Positions 25,194 to 33,049 of a stretch of DNA of 64,000 bases are shown here, piece after piece. Source of the stretch: Nocardioides malaquae (GTDB lineage: Bacteria > Actinomycetota > Actinomycetes > Propionibacteriales > Nocardioidaceae); assembly GCF_015070385.1 (NCBI RefSeq), contig NZ_JADCSA010000007.1, positions 62,001 through 126,000 of the forward strand, read 5' to 3'. A model generated the notes under the pieces. That model saw only the letters and a program-made list of their open reading frames with translations, was not told the origin of the DNA and made no database searches. A program made the translations under genes and the position numbers. The number at the start of each line of letters is the position of its first letter. Within the stretch, counting starts at the first letter, position 1.

Positions 25194-26377
25194 CAGTTGC
25201 CTCCACGGTCGGTGCCGAGAATCACGGCGCTGGTCGGGGTCGGGACCGAGCTCGTGACCAGGCACAGCTCGGCGTCCGTGACCTGGCTCGTCGAGGTCCC
25301 ACGGATCTGCTTCACGCCCTCGACCACGTGGTTGAAGCCGTGGATCGAGGCCTCCGACAGCATGCCGCCGCTGGTCGTGATCGGCAGCGAGCCGCCGAGC
25401 TCGACGTTGCCGTTCTCCACGAAGGCACCGCCCTCGCCCTTGGCGCAGAAGCCGTAGTCCTCCAGCTGGAGCAGGACGTTGACCGTCGAGCAGTCGTAGA
25501 TCTGGGCCACGTCGATGTCGGCGGGCTTCACGCCGGCCATGCCGAAGACCTTTGGGGCGACGTAGTGCGCCGGGGAGACCGTCGGGTCGTCCTTGAAGAG
25601 GTGCATCTCCCAGTTGAGCGACGGCGTCGGGCCGAGGCCGGCCGCCGCGCCGTGGATGACCACGGGCTTGTTGCGGGAGTCGCGGGCCTGCTCCACCGAG
25701 CTCACCAGCACCGCGGCAGCGCCCTCGCAGTCGCTGAGGGTCACGTCGTCGACGCCCAACCGTCCCGACACCCGGTTGGCCCGGGCGTGGTCCTCGAGCG
25801 TCAGCGGCACGTCGCGCAGGATCGCGTTGGGGTTGCGGTTGGCCGCCTTGCGGATGGCGACCGCGATGGCGCCCAGCTGCTCGGTGGTCGTGCCGTACTT
25901 GGCGCGGTGCGTCTCGTAGGTGAGGGCGTAGGTGTCCATCATCGAGAGCCAGCCGTAGGGCCGCATGAAGTCGGCGACTCCACCCTCCATCGCCCAGACG
26001 GTCGCGGAGTTCCGCTTCGCGAAGTGGGTCATGTCGTAGAGCGTGAACGCCCGGTAGACGATGACGTTCTTGGCCAGGCCCGAGGAGACCGCCGCTGCAG
26101 CGGCGCCGATGGCGGCTGCGCCGGACCCGCCGTAGAAGGGGATCTCGACGGAGAAGGAGAGGTCCTTCATGCCGAGGTTCTGGAGCAGGATCTGGTCGTT
26201 GCCCGAGCCGTCGATCGAGTAGCGGACGATCCCGTCGATGTCCTCGACGGCGATCCCGGCGTCGTCGGCGGCCTTCTGGATCGCCTCGAGCGCCAGGGCC
26301 AGACGGTTGCGCGAGGCGCCCTCGGCGAAGGTGGTCTCACCGATGCCGGTGATGGCTGCGCGTCCGGAAAGAGTCAT
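25193..26377 (-). CDS. Thiolase-like lipid-transfer protein (Ltp type), probable aldolase subunit
   Basis: A 394-residue thiolase-fold protein of the SCP-x/Ltp group. The thiolase nucleophile is missing: the segment where Cys is expected reads YGGSGAAA (residues 82-89). The C-terminal motif is GGMLSEASIHGFNHVVEG instead of the G-H-P-x-G of true thiolases, and QIYDCSTVNVLLQLEDYG is Ltp-like. Without the Cys it cannot do ordinary thiolysis. Ltp2-type proteins of this form, with a DUF35 partner, do retro-aldol cleavage of CoA thioesters. It overlaps the MaoC gene upstream (ATGA) and the DUF35 gene downstream (TGATG), so stoichiometric synthesis is likely. A ketosynthase-like or transfer role is the alternative. 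Confidence 0.87.
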   Translation of the reverse strand: MTLSGRAAITGIGETTFAEGASRNRLALALEAIQKAADDAGIAVEDIDGIVRYSIDGSGNDQILLQNLGMKDLSFSVEIPFYGGSGAAAIGAAAAAVSSGLAKNVIVYRAFTLYDMTHFAKRNSATVWAMEGGVADFMRPYGWLSMMDTYALTYETHRAKYGTTTEQLGAIAVAIRKAANRNPNAILRDVPLTLEDHARANRVSGRLGVDDVTLSDCEGAAAVLVSSVEQARDSRNKPVVIHGAAAGLGPTPSLNWEMHLFKDDPTVSPAHYVAPKVFGMAGVKPADIDVAQIYDCSTVNVLLQLEDYGFCAKGEGGAFVENGNVELGGSLPITTSGGMLSEASIHGFNHVVEGVKQIRGTSTSQVTDAELCLVTSSVPTPTSAVILGTDRGGN

Positions 26378-26850
26378 CGGGCGGCCTCGCTCTCGTCGGC
26401 CCGGCGTCCCACGAGGATCTTCTGCACGTAGGAGGCGCAGACCTCGTCACGCTGGTTCTTGACCTCGCAGGCGTAGGTGATGATGCCGCGCCCGTTGCTC
26501 TTCGGCTCCAGGCCGACGACCTCGCCCTCCCAGTGGATGGTGTCGCCGATGAGGGTGGGGTTCTTCATCCGGATCTCGTCCATCGCCAGGAACGCGATGA
26601 AGCTCTTCGGGGCGAACGTGTTGGGCCCCATCCACATGCACATCGAGCCACCCAGGCTCATGGTGAGCATGCCGTGGGCGATCCGCTGGCCGAAGCTGCT
26701 GGCCGCCGCATACTCCTTGTCGACGTGGATCGGGTGCCAGTCGCCGGTGATCATGGCGAAGTTGACGACGTCACTCTCGGTGATCGTGCGCGACGGGCTG
26801 ACCAGTCGCTCACCGACGGTGTAGTCCTCGAAGGACTCGCGTTCCTGCAT
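26374..26850 (-). CDS. MaoC-like hydratase
   Basis: A 158-residue single hot-dog-fold hydratase. The catalytic pair is Asp37 and His42 in ITGDWHPIHVD, followed by the conserved IAHGMLTMSL. It would add water to an enoyl-CoA, giving the 3-hydroxyacyl-CoA that the following Ltp/DUF35 pair could cleave. ATG at 26850 lacks a clear Shine-Dalgarno sequence; the next possible starts would remove family-conserved residues. It is 31 bp downstream of the dehydrogenase and overlaps the thiolase-like gene by 4 bp. Confidence 0.9.
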   Translation of the reverse strand: MQERESFEDYTVGERLVSPSRTITESDVVNFAMITGDWHPIHVDKEYAAASSFGQRIAHGMLTMSLGGSMCMWMGPNTFAPKSFIAFLAMDEIRMKNPTLIGDTIHWEGEVVGLEPKSNGRGIITYACEVKNQRDEVCASYVQKILVGRRADESEAAR

Positions 26851-26881
26851 GGTTCTCGGTCCAATCTGTGGGTCGGGGGGA

Positions 26882-28042
26882 TCAGTACGACTTCGGGAGG
26901 CCGAGGCGCTCACCGATGAGGTTCTTGACGGCGTTGTTGGTCACCGGGGCAAAGGTGTAGCGCCCGTCGCGCAGGTAGTAGCTCATGTTGAACTCGAGCG
27001 TGTGGCTGTAGCCGCCGAGGATGTCCATGCACTCGTTGACCACCCAGATGCAGGTCTCGGAGGCGAGAAGCTTGGCGCCCGACGACTCCATCTCCGCCGG
27101 CTTCCCCTCGCTCTGCAGCCACGCCGCCCGGTAGACCGTCTGACGCACGGCCTGGAGCCGCACCCAGATCTCGGCGAGCTTGTGCTGCACGGCCTGGAAC
27201 TGGCCGATGGGCCGGTTGAACGCGGTGCGGGTCTTCGCGTACTCCAGCGCCTCGTCGAAGGCGGCCTGAGCGATGCCCAGCGCCATGGTGGCGGCGCCGA
27301 TCCGCTCGTCGTTGAGCACGTTGAAGAGCGAGTAGAGACCCTTGTGCACCTCGCCGAGCACCATCTCCTCAGGCACTCGAACGTCGTCGAAGACCACGTT
27401 GTTGGCACCCGTGGTGCGCTGGGCGAAGAGGGGGATCTGGGTGATCGTCAGGCCCGGGGCGTCGGTGGGCACGAGGAACATGGTGACGCCGTAGCTGCCG
27501 CGCTTCTCGAAGTTGTCGGTGCGCACGACGGCGATCACGTAGTCGGCGATGTGGGCACCGGTGGTGAAGATCTTGGCGCCGTTGATCACCCAGCTGCCGT
27601 CGGCGTCCTGCTTGGCACGCGTACGCATGGCGCCCAGCACGTCGGTGCCGCCGTCGGGCTCGGTGAGGGAGAGCCCCACGAAGCTCGTGCCGGCCATCAG
27701 GCCGGGCAGGATCCTCTCCTGCTGCAGGGGGGTCCCGAGCTCGGCCAGGGTGCGGACGCCGAAGCACATGGTGGTGAAGTAGGCCATCGCCGGACCACCC
27801 ATCACCCGGGCTGCCTCCTCGAGGCAGAGCATGGCGTCGAGGCTGCTGCCTCCGGCGCCACCCAGCTCCTCGGGGGCCAGGATGCTGAGGTAGCCGTGGT
27901 CACCCAGCGCCTGCATCGCCTCCCAGGGCCACTCGGAGTTGTCCTCCAGCTCACGGAAGTGGGAGGGGCTGAAGCGCCCGCGGAGCACGTCGCGCACACC
28001 GGCGACCATCGCCTGCTGCTCGTCTGAGATGTCGAAGTCCAT
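26882..28042 (-). CDS. Acyl-CoA dehydrogenase
   Basis: A 386-residue dehydrogenase with LSLTEPDGGTD, KIFTTGAHIADY and RTAFNRPIGQFQAVQHKLAE. The C-terminal Y-E-G-T is absent; the likely catalytic base is the Glu of LNDERIG in the middle of the protein, as in isovaleryl-CoA-type enzymes. The C-terminus ends LIGERLGLPKSY. In this operon it would desaturate the acyl-CoA made by the upstream ligase for the MaoC hydratase. ATG at 28042 gives the family start MDFDISDEQ. Homomeric enzymes are usual, but some actinobacterial dehydrogenases pair with a second subunit; none is adjacent. Confidence 0.91.
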   Translation of the reverse strand: MDFDISDEQQAMVAGVRDVLRGRFSPSHFRELEDNSEWPWEAMQALGDHGYLSILAPEELGGAGGSSLDAMLCLEEAARVMGGPAMAYFTTMCFGVRTLAELGTPLQQERILPGLMAGTSFVGLSLTEPDGGTDVLGAMRTRAKQDADGSWVINGAKIFTTGAHIADYVIAVVRTDNFEKRGSYGVTMFLVPTDAPGLTITQIPLFAQRTTGANNVVFDDVRVPEEMVLGEVHKGLYSLFNVLNDERIGAATMALGIAQAAFDEALEYAKTRTAFNRPIGQFQAVQHKLAEIWVRLQAVRQTVYRAAWLQSEGKPAEMESSGAKLLASETCIWVVNECMDILGGYSHTLEFNMSYYLRDGRYTFAPVTNNAVKNLIGERLGLPKSY

Positions 28043-28082
28043 CGGAGGTGTTCCTTCGCTTGGGGGGGGGTGAGGGCGCCGG

Positions 28083-29726
28083 TCAGGCGCTGGTGGACTG
28101 CTCGAGGTCGAGCAACGTGCGGCTGCGCAGGGCCTGCTTGTCGAACTTGCCGGTCGGCGTCACGATCCAGTCGTTGTGGCCGACGATCACGAAGCGCTTC
28201 GGGATCTTGTAGCCAGCGAGCTTGCCGCGGCAGAAGTCGCGCAGCTCGTCCTCGGTGACGCTCACGCCGTCGTGCAGCTCGACCATGGCAGTGACGGCCT
28301 CACCCCACTTGGGGTCGGGCAGCCCGAAGACCTGCGCGGTGCGGACGTACGGCGTCTCGGTCTGCAGGAAGAGCTCGACCTCGCGGGCGGAGACGTTCTC
28401 CCCGCCGGTCTTCACGGTGTCCTTGAGCCGACCGCGGTAGTAGGTGTAGCCGGCGTCGTCGACGAAGGCGAAGTCACCGGTGTGGAAGAAGCCTTCGTCG
28501 TCGATCGCGGCCTCGGTCTGGTCGGGCATCTTGTAGTAGCCCTTGAAGAGGCCTGGGCCCTTGACGCAGATCTCGCCGATGGTGCCGGTCGGCACCCGCT
28601 CGCCGGTGACGGGGTCGACGATCTTCTGCTCGACGCCCTCCATCGGACGGCCGTGCGACTGCTTCATGCGCTCGCGGTCGGCGCGGTCGCGGTAGGGGAA
28701 GACGTTGGAGAGGTACTCCGAGCAGCCGTAGATGTTGCCGTGGTGCTCGATGCCGAGCTGGGCGATCTCGTCGAACGTCGCGGGGTCGTTGCCCATGAGG
28801 GCCCGGGTGAGGCTGCTGAGGTCGTAGCGGCTGACCTCGGGGTGGCGCACCATCATCAGGTAGTGCACGTCGAAGCCCCACGTGACGGTGACCTTCTCCT
28901 TCTCGATGAGCTCGAGGGCGACCTGGGGCTCGAACCAGTCCAGCAGGATCTGGGCGCCGCCCCGGATCCACGGCACGACGAAGAGCAGCTGGCCCGAGGC
29001 GTGGTAGGTGGTGCCGTAGTTGAGCATCACGTCGGTCTCGGAGAACTCCACCGCGTCGGCGTAGTTGGCGCAGTTCGACAGGAAGCTGGAGTGGGAGTGG
29101 ACCACCGGCTTGGGGAACCCGGTGGAGCCGGAGGTGGGGAGGCAGAGCACGGGGTCGTCGGGCGAGACGTCGTCCGTCAGGCGCAGCATCTCGTCACGGT
29201 CGTACGCCTGCCCCGCCGCACGGACGTCCGCGAAGGTGCGCGCGTAGCCCCGGGAGGCGTCGGAGTGGACGGTGACGACGCCGCGCAGCGTCGGCGCCTC
29301 TTCCAGCTCGAGCTCGCCGAAGACGCCCGAGGCGAGGCCGGGCAGTGCCTCCTCGAGACCCGCCAGCACCTGGTTGCTCCGGAACTCCTCCATCGTGATG
29401 AGCAGGTCGGGGTCGGTGAGCCGGAAGGACTGGATGAACTCGCGGGCGGTCCAGGTCAGGTTGAGCGGGATGAGCACCGCTCCCAGGCGCTGGAGCGCCA
29501 GCACCATCGTGGCGAACTCCTCCGAGGCACCCACGATGGCGGCGACCCTGCTCCCGTGGCCGATCCCGATCGCGCGCAGACCGGCAGCCACCTGGAAGAC
29601 GTCGTGCTGCAGCTCGGCGTAGGTCCACCGACGCTCACCCGCCACCAGGGCTTCGCGGGTGGGCTTCTCGGCGCACGTGTAGTCGAAGACACGGGCCAAC
29701 GTCTGGCCTGACCATTCGTAGAACAT
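28083..29726 (-). CDS. AMP-dependent acyl-CoA synthetase/ligase
   Basis: A 547-residue adenylate-forming enzyme. The ATP loop reads LPTSGSTGFPKPV with an unusual Pro after the conserved Lys. It also has IYGCSEY (A5), GEICVKGPGLFKGYY, HTGDFAFVDDAGYTYYRGR and the catalytic lysine region TPTGKFDKQALR. It would activate the pathway acid as CoA thioester. ATG at 29726 has GGGAG 5 nt upstream. It is the first gene of an operon with dehydrogenase, MaoC hydratase, Ltp/DUF35 and FadH-like reductase, and its promoter is framed by two TCAAC-N6-GT(T/G)GA sites. Confidence 0.91.
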   Translation of the reverse strand: MFYEWSGQTLARVFDYTCAEKPTREALVAGERRWTYAELQHDVFQVAAGLRAIGIGHGSRVAAIVGASEEFATMVLALQRLGAVLIPLNLTWTAREFIQSFRLTDPDLLITMEEFRSNQVLAGLEEALPGLASGVFGELELEEAPTLRGVVTVHSDASRGYARTFADVRAAGQAYDRDEMLRLTDDVSPDDPVLCLPTSGSTGFPKPVVHSHSSFLSNCANYADAVEFSETDVMLNYGTTYHASGQLLFVVPWIRGGAQILLDWFEPQVALELIEKEKVTVTWGFDVHYLMMVRHPEVSRYDLSSLTRALMGNDPATFDEIAQLGIEHHGNIYGCSEYLSNVFPYRDRADRERMKQSHGRPMEGVEQKIVDPVTGERVPTGTIGEICVKGPGLFKGYYKMPDQTEAAIDDEGFFHTGDFAFVDDAGYTYYRGRLKDTVKTGGENVSAREVELFLQTETPYVRTAQVFGLPDPKWGEAVTAMVELHDGVSVTEDELRDFCRGKLAGYKIPKRFVIVGHNDWIVTPTGKFDKQALRSRTLLDLEQSTSA

Positions 29727-29745
29727 GGGGACTCCCGATCGCCTA

Positions 29746-29803
29746 TCAACGCTTGTGTTGATATGTGACCACGAGCACCCATGGCTGTCAACACTAATGT
29801 GGA
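29746..29803 (-). promoter_or_regulatory. Ligase operon promoter between two TCAAC-N6-GTTGA-type sites
   Basis: A perfect site, TCAAC-GCTTGT-GTTGA, lies at 29746-29761, and a one-mismatch site, TCAAC-ACTAAT-GTGGA, at 29788-29803. Their starts are 42 bp apart, twice the 21-bp period of the liv array. On the minus strand the second site provides the -35 TTGACA (29791-29786), with a weak TCACAT 17 bp downstream. The promoter is therefore flanked by both sites. Confidence 0.7.
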
Positions 29804-29821
29804 AAGTAGTTGACGCCGCCC

Positions 29822-30688
29822 TCAGATCCCGAGCATGGCGAGGGCCAGGCGGGCGTACTCCCGAGCCACCTCCGACGGGCTCGTGGCACCTCCCTCCCGG
29901 AACCAGCTCGGCAGCGAGGTGCACATGCTGGCGATCGCCCGGGTCCGGGTGCGCAGGGTCTCCGGGTCCTCGACCCCTCCCGCCGCCGTCACCGCGCGAA
30001 CCGCCTGGTCGTCGAGCAGGGCCTGCACCCCGGAGCGCAACCCGGCGAAACGGGCTCTCTCGCCCGCGGGCAGCCCGCGCATCTCACTCGCACCGAGGAA
30101 CACCAGGTGCCGACGCTCCACGTGCACGAGCGCCAGCGCCTCGACCATGGCGCCGAACTTCTCGACCTCTCCCTCCGTCTGGTCCCGGGCCGCCACGACG
30201 CGCCACCGGATCTCGACCATGGCGCGGTCGAAGAGGTCGATGAGCAGGTCCGCCTTGCTGGCGTGGTGGTGGTAGACGCCGGCGACGCTCAGGCCCGCCG
30301 CGGCCGCCACGTCGCGCATGGTCGCACCGTGGAAACCCTTCTCGACGAAGACCTCGAGCGCGGCGGCCAGGATCGGGTCGAGCCCCAGGTCGGGGTAGGC
30401 GCGCCAGTCCCGTCCGGGACGCTCCTCCGGCCGAGGATGCGTCCTCCTGCCCTCGGCTCCCACGAGGGTGAGTCGCCCCTCGGCCAGCCGCGACAACGGG
30501 ACGTCCAGCAGCTGCGCCGCCTGCGCCAGTCGCTGGACCGTCAGGGGCGTCCGTCCGGTCTCCTGCGCGCTGAGGGTCGCGGGCGACACCCCGAGCTGTC
30601 GCGCCAGGGCGCGGAGGCTGACCCCGCGCGACTCACGCGCGCTGCGCAGCGCTGCACCGGGCGCGGCCCCTGGCACGTGTTCAGTCAT
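29822..30688 (-). CDS. Hybrid XRE-TetR transcriptional regulator
   Basis: A 288-residue regulator with two DNA-binding domains. Residues about 13-70 are an XRE/Cro-type helix-turn-helix (LRSARESRGVSLRALARQLG, SPATLSAQETGRTPLTVQRL). After a linker, residues about 103-150 are a TetR helix-turn-helix (ILAAALEVFVEKGFHGATMRD, AAAAGLSVAGVYHHHASK), followed by a TetR ligand domain. ATG at 30688 is chosen; GTG at 30697 is an alternative, and neither has a good ribosome-binding site, so the message may be leaderless. It is divergent from the phosphotransferase gene, with two palindromes between them that could be bound by the two domains. Confidence 0.86.
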   Translation of the reverse strand: MTEHVPGAAPGAALRSARESRGVSLRALARQLGVSPATLSAQETGRTPLTVQRLAQAAQLLDVPLSRLAEGRLTLVGAEGRRTHPRPEERPGRDWRAYPDLGLDPILAAALEVFVEKGFHGATMRDVAAAAGLSVAGVYHHHASKADLLIDLFDRAMVEIRWRVVAARDQTEGEVEKFGAMVEALALVHVERRHLVFLGASEMRGLPAGERARFAGLRSGVQALLDDQAVRAVTAAGGVEDPETLRTRTRAIASMCTSLPSWFREGGATSPSEVAREYARLALAMLGI

Positions 30689-30732
30689 ACCGAACACTAT
30701 GCCAAACCATCTGACTCAGACCGCTGGTCTGA
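30677..30732. promoter_or_regulatory. Two palindromes in the XRE-TetR / phosphotransferase divergent region
   Basis: GTGTTC (30677-30682) and GAACAC (30692-30697) form an inverted repeat over the regulator start codon. TCAGACC-GCT-GGTCTGA (30716-30732) is a perfect 17-bp palindrome centred between the two genes. Two unlike palindromes suit a regulator with two different DNA-binding domains; the assignment is inference. Confidence 0.55.
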
Positions 30733-30761
30733 CCGATCGCTTGATCACTACCGTGGGCTGC

Positions 30762-31785
30762 ATGACGACCCCCGCCCACACCCTCGCCGGGGCCGACCGA
30801 CTCGGCCCCGCCCTCGCCCGCCTCTCGGGTGACGACCGCTGGCTCGACCTCCGGGTCGACCTCATCAGCGGAGGCAAGTCCAACCTCACCTTCACCGTCA
30901 CCTCCCCAGCCGGAGAGTGCATCCTGCGCCGGCCCCCGGAGGGCAACCTCCTTCCCACGGCCCACGACATGATGCGCGAGGCCCGCGTGCAGCAGGCGCT
31001 GGCCGACTCCCCGGTCCCGACCGCCCGTGTCCTCCTGGTCGACGAGGGCGAGCTGATCGGCGTCCCGTGCTACGTGATGGAACGCGTGGAGGGCCACGTG
31101 ATCCGCGACCGGATGCCCTCGGGATACGCCGAGACGCCGGAGGAGCGCCGCCGCCTCTCCTTCGCCTTCGCCGACACCCTGGCCCACCTCCACGCCGTCG
31201 ACCCCCGCCGCGGTCGGTCTCGCCGACTACGGCCGGCCCGAGGGCTTCCTGGAGCGCCAGGTCCGACGCTGGACCTCGCAGTGGGAGAAGAGCCGCTTCG
31301 AGGAGGTGCCGGAGGTCGAGGAGCTCGGCCGGCGCCTCGCCGCGGAGGTGCCCACCGAGTCCCGCAGCGGGATCATCCACGGCGACTACCGGCTCGACAA
31401 CGTCGTCTACGACCTCGCCGAGCCCGGCCGGATCAACGCCGTGCTCGACTGGGAGCTCTCCACGCTCGGCGACCCCATGACCGACCTCGGGCTGTTGATG
31501 CTCTTCTGGCGCGACCCCAGCGAGGGGCCGCTCTCGATGATCCCCGGCGTCACCCACCTGCCCGGGTTCGCCAACCGTGCCGAGATGCTGGACCGCTATG
31601 CCGCCGTCTCGGGCGCGGACCTCTCGGCCGTCGACTTCCACCAGGCCTTCGCCCACTTCAAGTTCGCCGCGATCGTGCAGGGCGTCGCCGCCCGATCCCG
31701 AGCCGGCGCGATGGCCGGCCAGGACTTCGGCGACCTCGACGACCAGGTGCGCGCCCTGGGGGCCGCCGGCCTCCAGCACCTCTGA
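30762..31785 (+). pseudogene. Frameshifted aminoglycoside-phosphotransferase-family kinase (acyl-CoA-linked)
   Basis: The reading frame starts at ATG 30762 (GGKSNLTFTVTSPAG; CILRRPPEG; PCYVMERVEGHV) and then shifts. Within the five-C run 31202-31206 one base must be skipped to continue into the second half, which carries the kinase core: IIHGDYRLDNVV (H-G-D...N catalytic loop) and AVLDWELSTLGDP (Mg-binding D). With one C removed the gene encodes 340 residues of normal family length. So this is a recent frameshift, a sequencing error in a homopolymer, or programmed slippage. Relatives beside an acyl-CoA dehydrogenase (ACAD10/11 and LvaA types) phosphorylate 4-hydroxyacyl-CoA. The dehydrogenase follows after 15 bp. 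Confidence 0.85.
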
Positions 31786-31800
31786 CCGAAAGGAACGACC

Positions 31801-33006
31801 ATGGACTTCACTCCCTCGCAGAAGGCCCTCGAGACCACGGAGGAGATGTGGGACTTCATGCGCACCCACGTCTTCCCCGCCGAAGCCGTGTGGAGCGACT
31901 ACCTGCGCGCTCACGGTGAGCACGAGCACCCGCCCGTGATGGAGGAGCTCAAGGCCGAGGCGCGACGCCGCGGCCTGTGGAACCTCTTCCTCCCCCAGCT
32001 CTCGGGACTCTCCAACCTCGAGTACGCAGGGGTGGCAGAGATCTCGGGCTGGTCACCGGTGCTGGCTCCCGAGGCCATCAACTGCAACGCCCCGGACACC
32101 GGCAACATGGAGACCCTCGAGCTCTTCGCGACCCCCGAGCAGCGTGCGCAGTGGCTGGAGCCGCTCCTGGCGGGCGAGATCCGCTCTGCCTTCGCCATGA
32201 CCGAGCCCGACGTCGCCTCCTCCGACGCCACCAACATCACGACCCAGATCGTGCGTGAAGGCGACGACTACGTGATCAACGGGCGCAAGTGGTTCATCAC
32301 CGGCGTCGCCGACGAGCGCTGCAAGATCTTCATCGTCATGGGCAAGACCGACCCCACCGCCGAGGTGCACCGACAACAGTCGATGATCCTGGTGCCACGC
32401 GACACCCCGGGCGTGGAGATCGTCCGCCACCTGCCGCTCTTCGGCTTCCAGGACCAGCACGGCCACTCCGAGATCGTCTTCCGTGACGTGCGGGTGCCCG
32501 CGAGCAACCTGCTCTCCGGCGAGGGTGAGGGCTTCGCCATCGCCCAGGCCCGTCTGGGTCCCGGACGCATCCACCACGCCATGCGGGCCATCGGCATGGC
32601 TGAGCGCGCGCTCGCCCTGATGGTCGACCGCGCCAAGTCGCGCGTCGCCTTCGGCAAGCACCTCTCGGAGCAGGCCAACGTGCAGGACCTCATCGCCCAG
32701 TCGCGCATCGAGATCGACCAGGCCCGCCTCCTCGTGCAGAAGGCCGCGTGGCTGATCGACCAGGGTGGGGCAGCGAACGCCCGCACGGAGATCTCCGAGA
32801 TCAAGGTCGCGGCCCCGGCCGTGGCGGTGGCGGTCATCGACCGCGCGATCGAGATCCACGGGGCGGCCGGGCTCTCCGACGACACTCCCCTGGCCTTCTT
32901 CTACGCGTGGGCGCGCGCCCTGCGTGTGGTGGACGGACCGGACGCGGTGCACCGCCGCACGATCGCACGCATGGAGCTGAAGCGGACGCCGCCCCACGTG
33001 GGCTGA
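31801..33006 (+). CDS. Acyl-CoA dehydrogenase of the ACAD10/11-LvaC type
   Basis: A 401-residue dehydrogenase. Motifs are AFAMTEPDVASSDATNI, KWFITGVADERC, LFGFQDQHGHSEIVF and LGPGRIHHAMRAIGMAERAL; the last, and the C-terminal RVVDGPDAVHRRTIARMEL in place of Y-E-G-T, are typical of the ACAD10/11 group. In characterised members the partner kinase phosphorylates a 4-hydroxyacyl-CoA and the dehydrogenase eliminates phosphate, moving the oxidation to C3. AAAGGA precedes ATG 31801, 15 bp after the (frameshifted) kinase. If the kinase is truly broken, the dehydrogenase may lack its substrate. Confidence 0.9.
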   Translation: MDFTPSQKALETTEEMWDFMRTHVFPAEAVWSDYLRAHGEHEHPPVMEELKAEARRRGLWNLFLPQLSGLSNLEYAGVAEISGWSPVLAPEAINCNAPDTGNMETLELFATPEQRAQWLEPLLAGEIRSAFAMTEPDVASSDATNITTQIVREGDDYVINGRKWFITGVADERCKIFIVMGKTDPTAEVHRQQSMILVPRDTPGVEIVRHLPLFGFQDQHGHSEIVFRDVRVPASNLLSGEGEGFAIAQARLGPGRIHHAMRAIGMAERALALMVDRAKSRVAFGKHLSEQANVQDLIAQSRIEIDQARLLVQKAAWLIDQGGAANARTEISEIKVAAPAVAVAVIDRAIEIHGAAGLSDDTPLAFFYAWARALRVVDGPDAVHRRTIARMELKRTPPHVG

Positions 33007-33009
33007 CCC

Positions 33010-33049
33010 GGCTCGACCACGGGGCCGAGCCAGGGCTGCCCCTCAGCCC
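33010..33049. terminator. Paired short hairpins between convergent genes
   Basis: GGCTCG (33010-33015) pairs with CGAGCC (33026-33031), and GGGCTG (33033-33038) pairs with CAGCCC (33044-33049), just after the dehydrogenase stop at 33006 and over the end of the hydrolase-OYE gene at 33043. Short stems without a U-tract, so termination is plausible but not certain. Confidence 0.45.
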
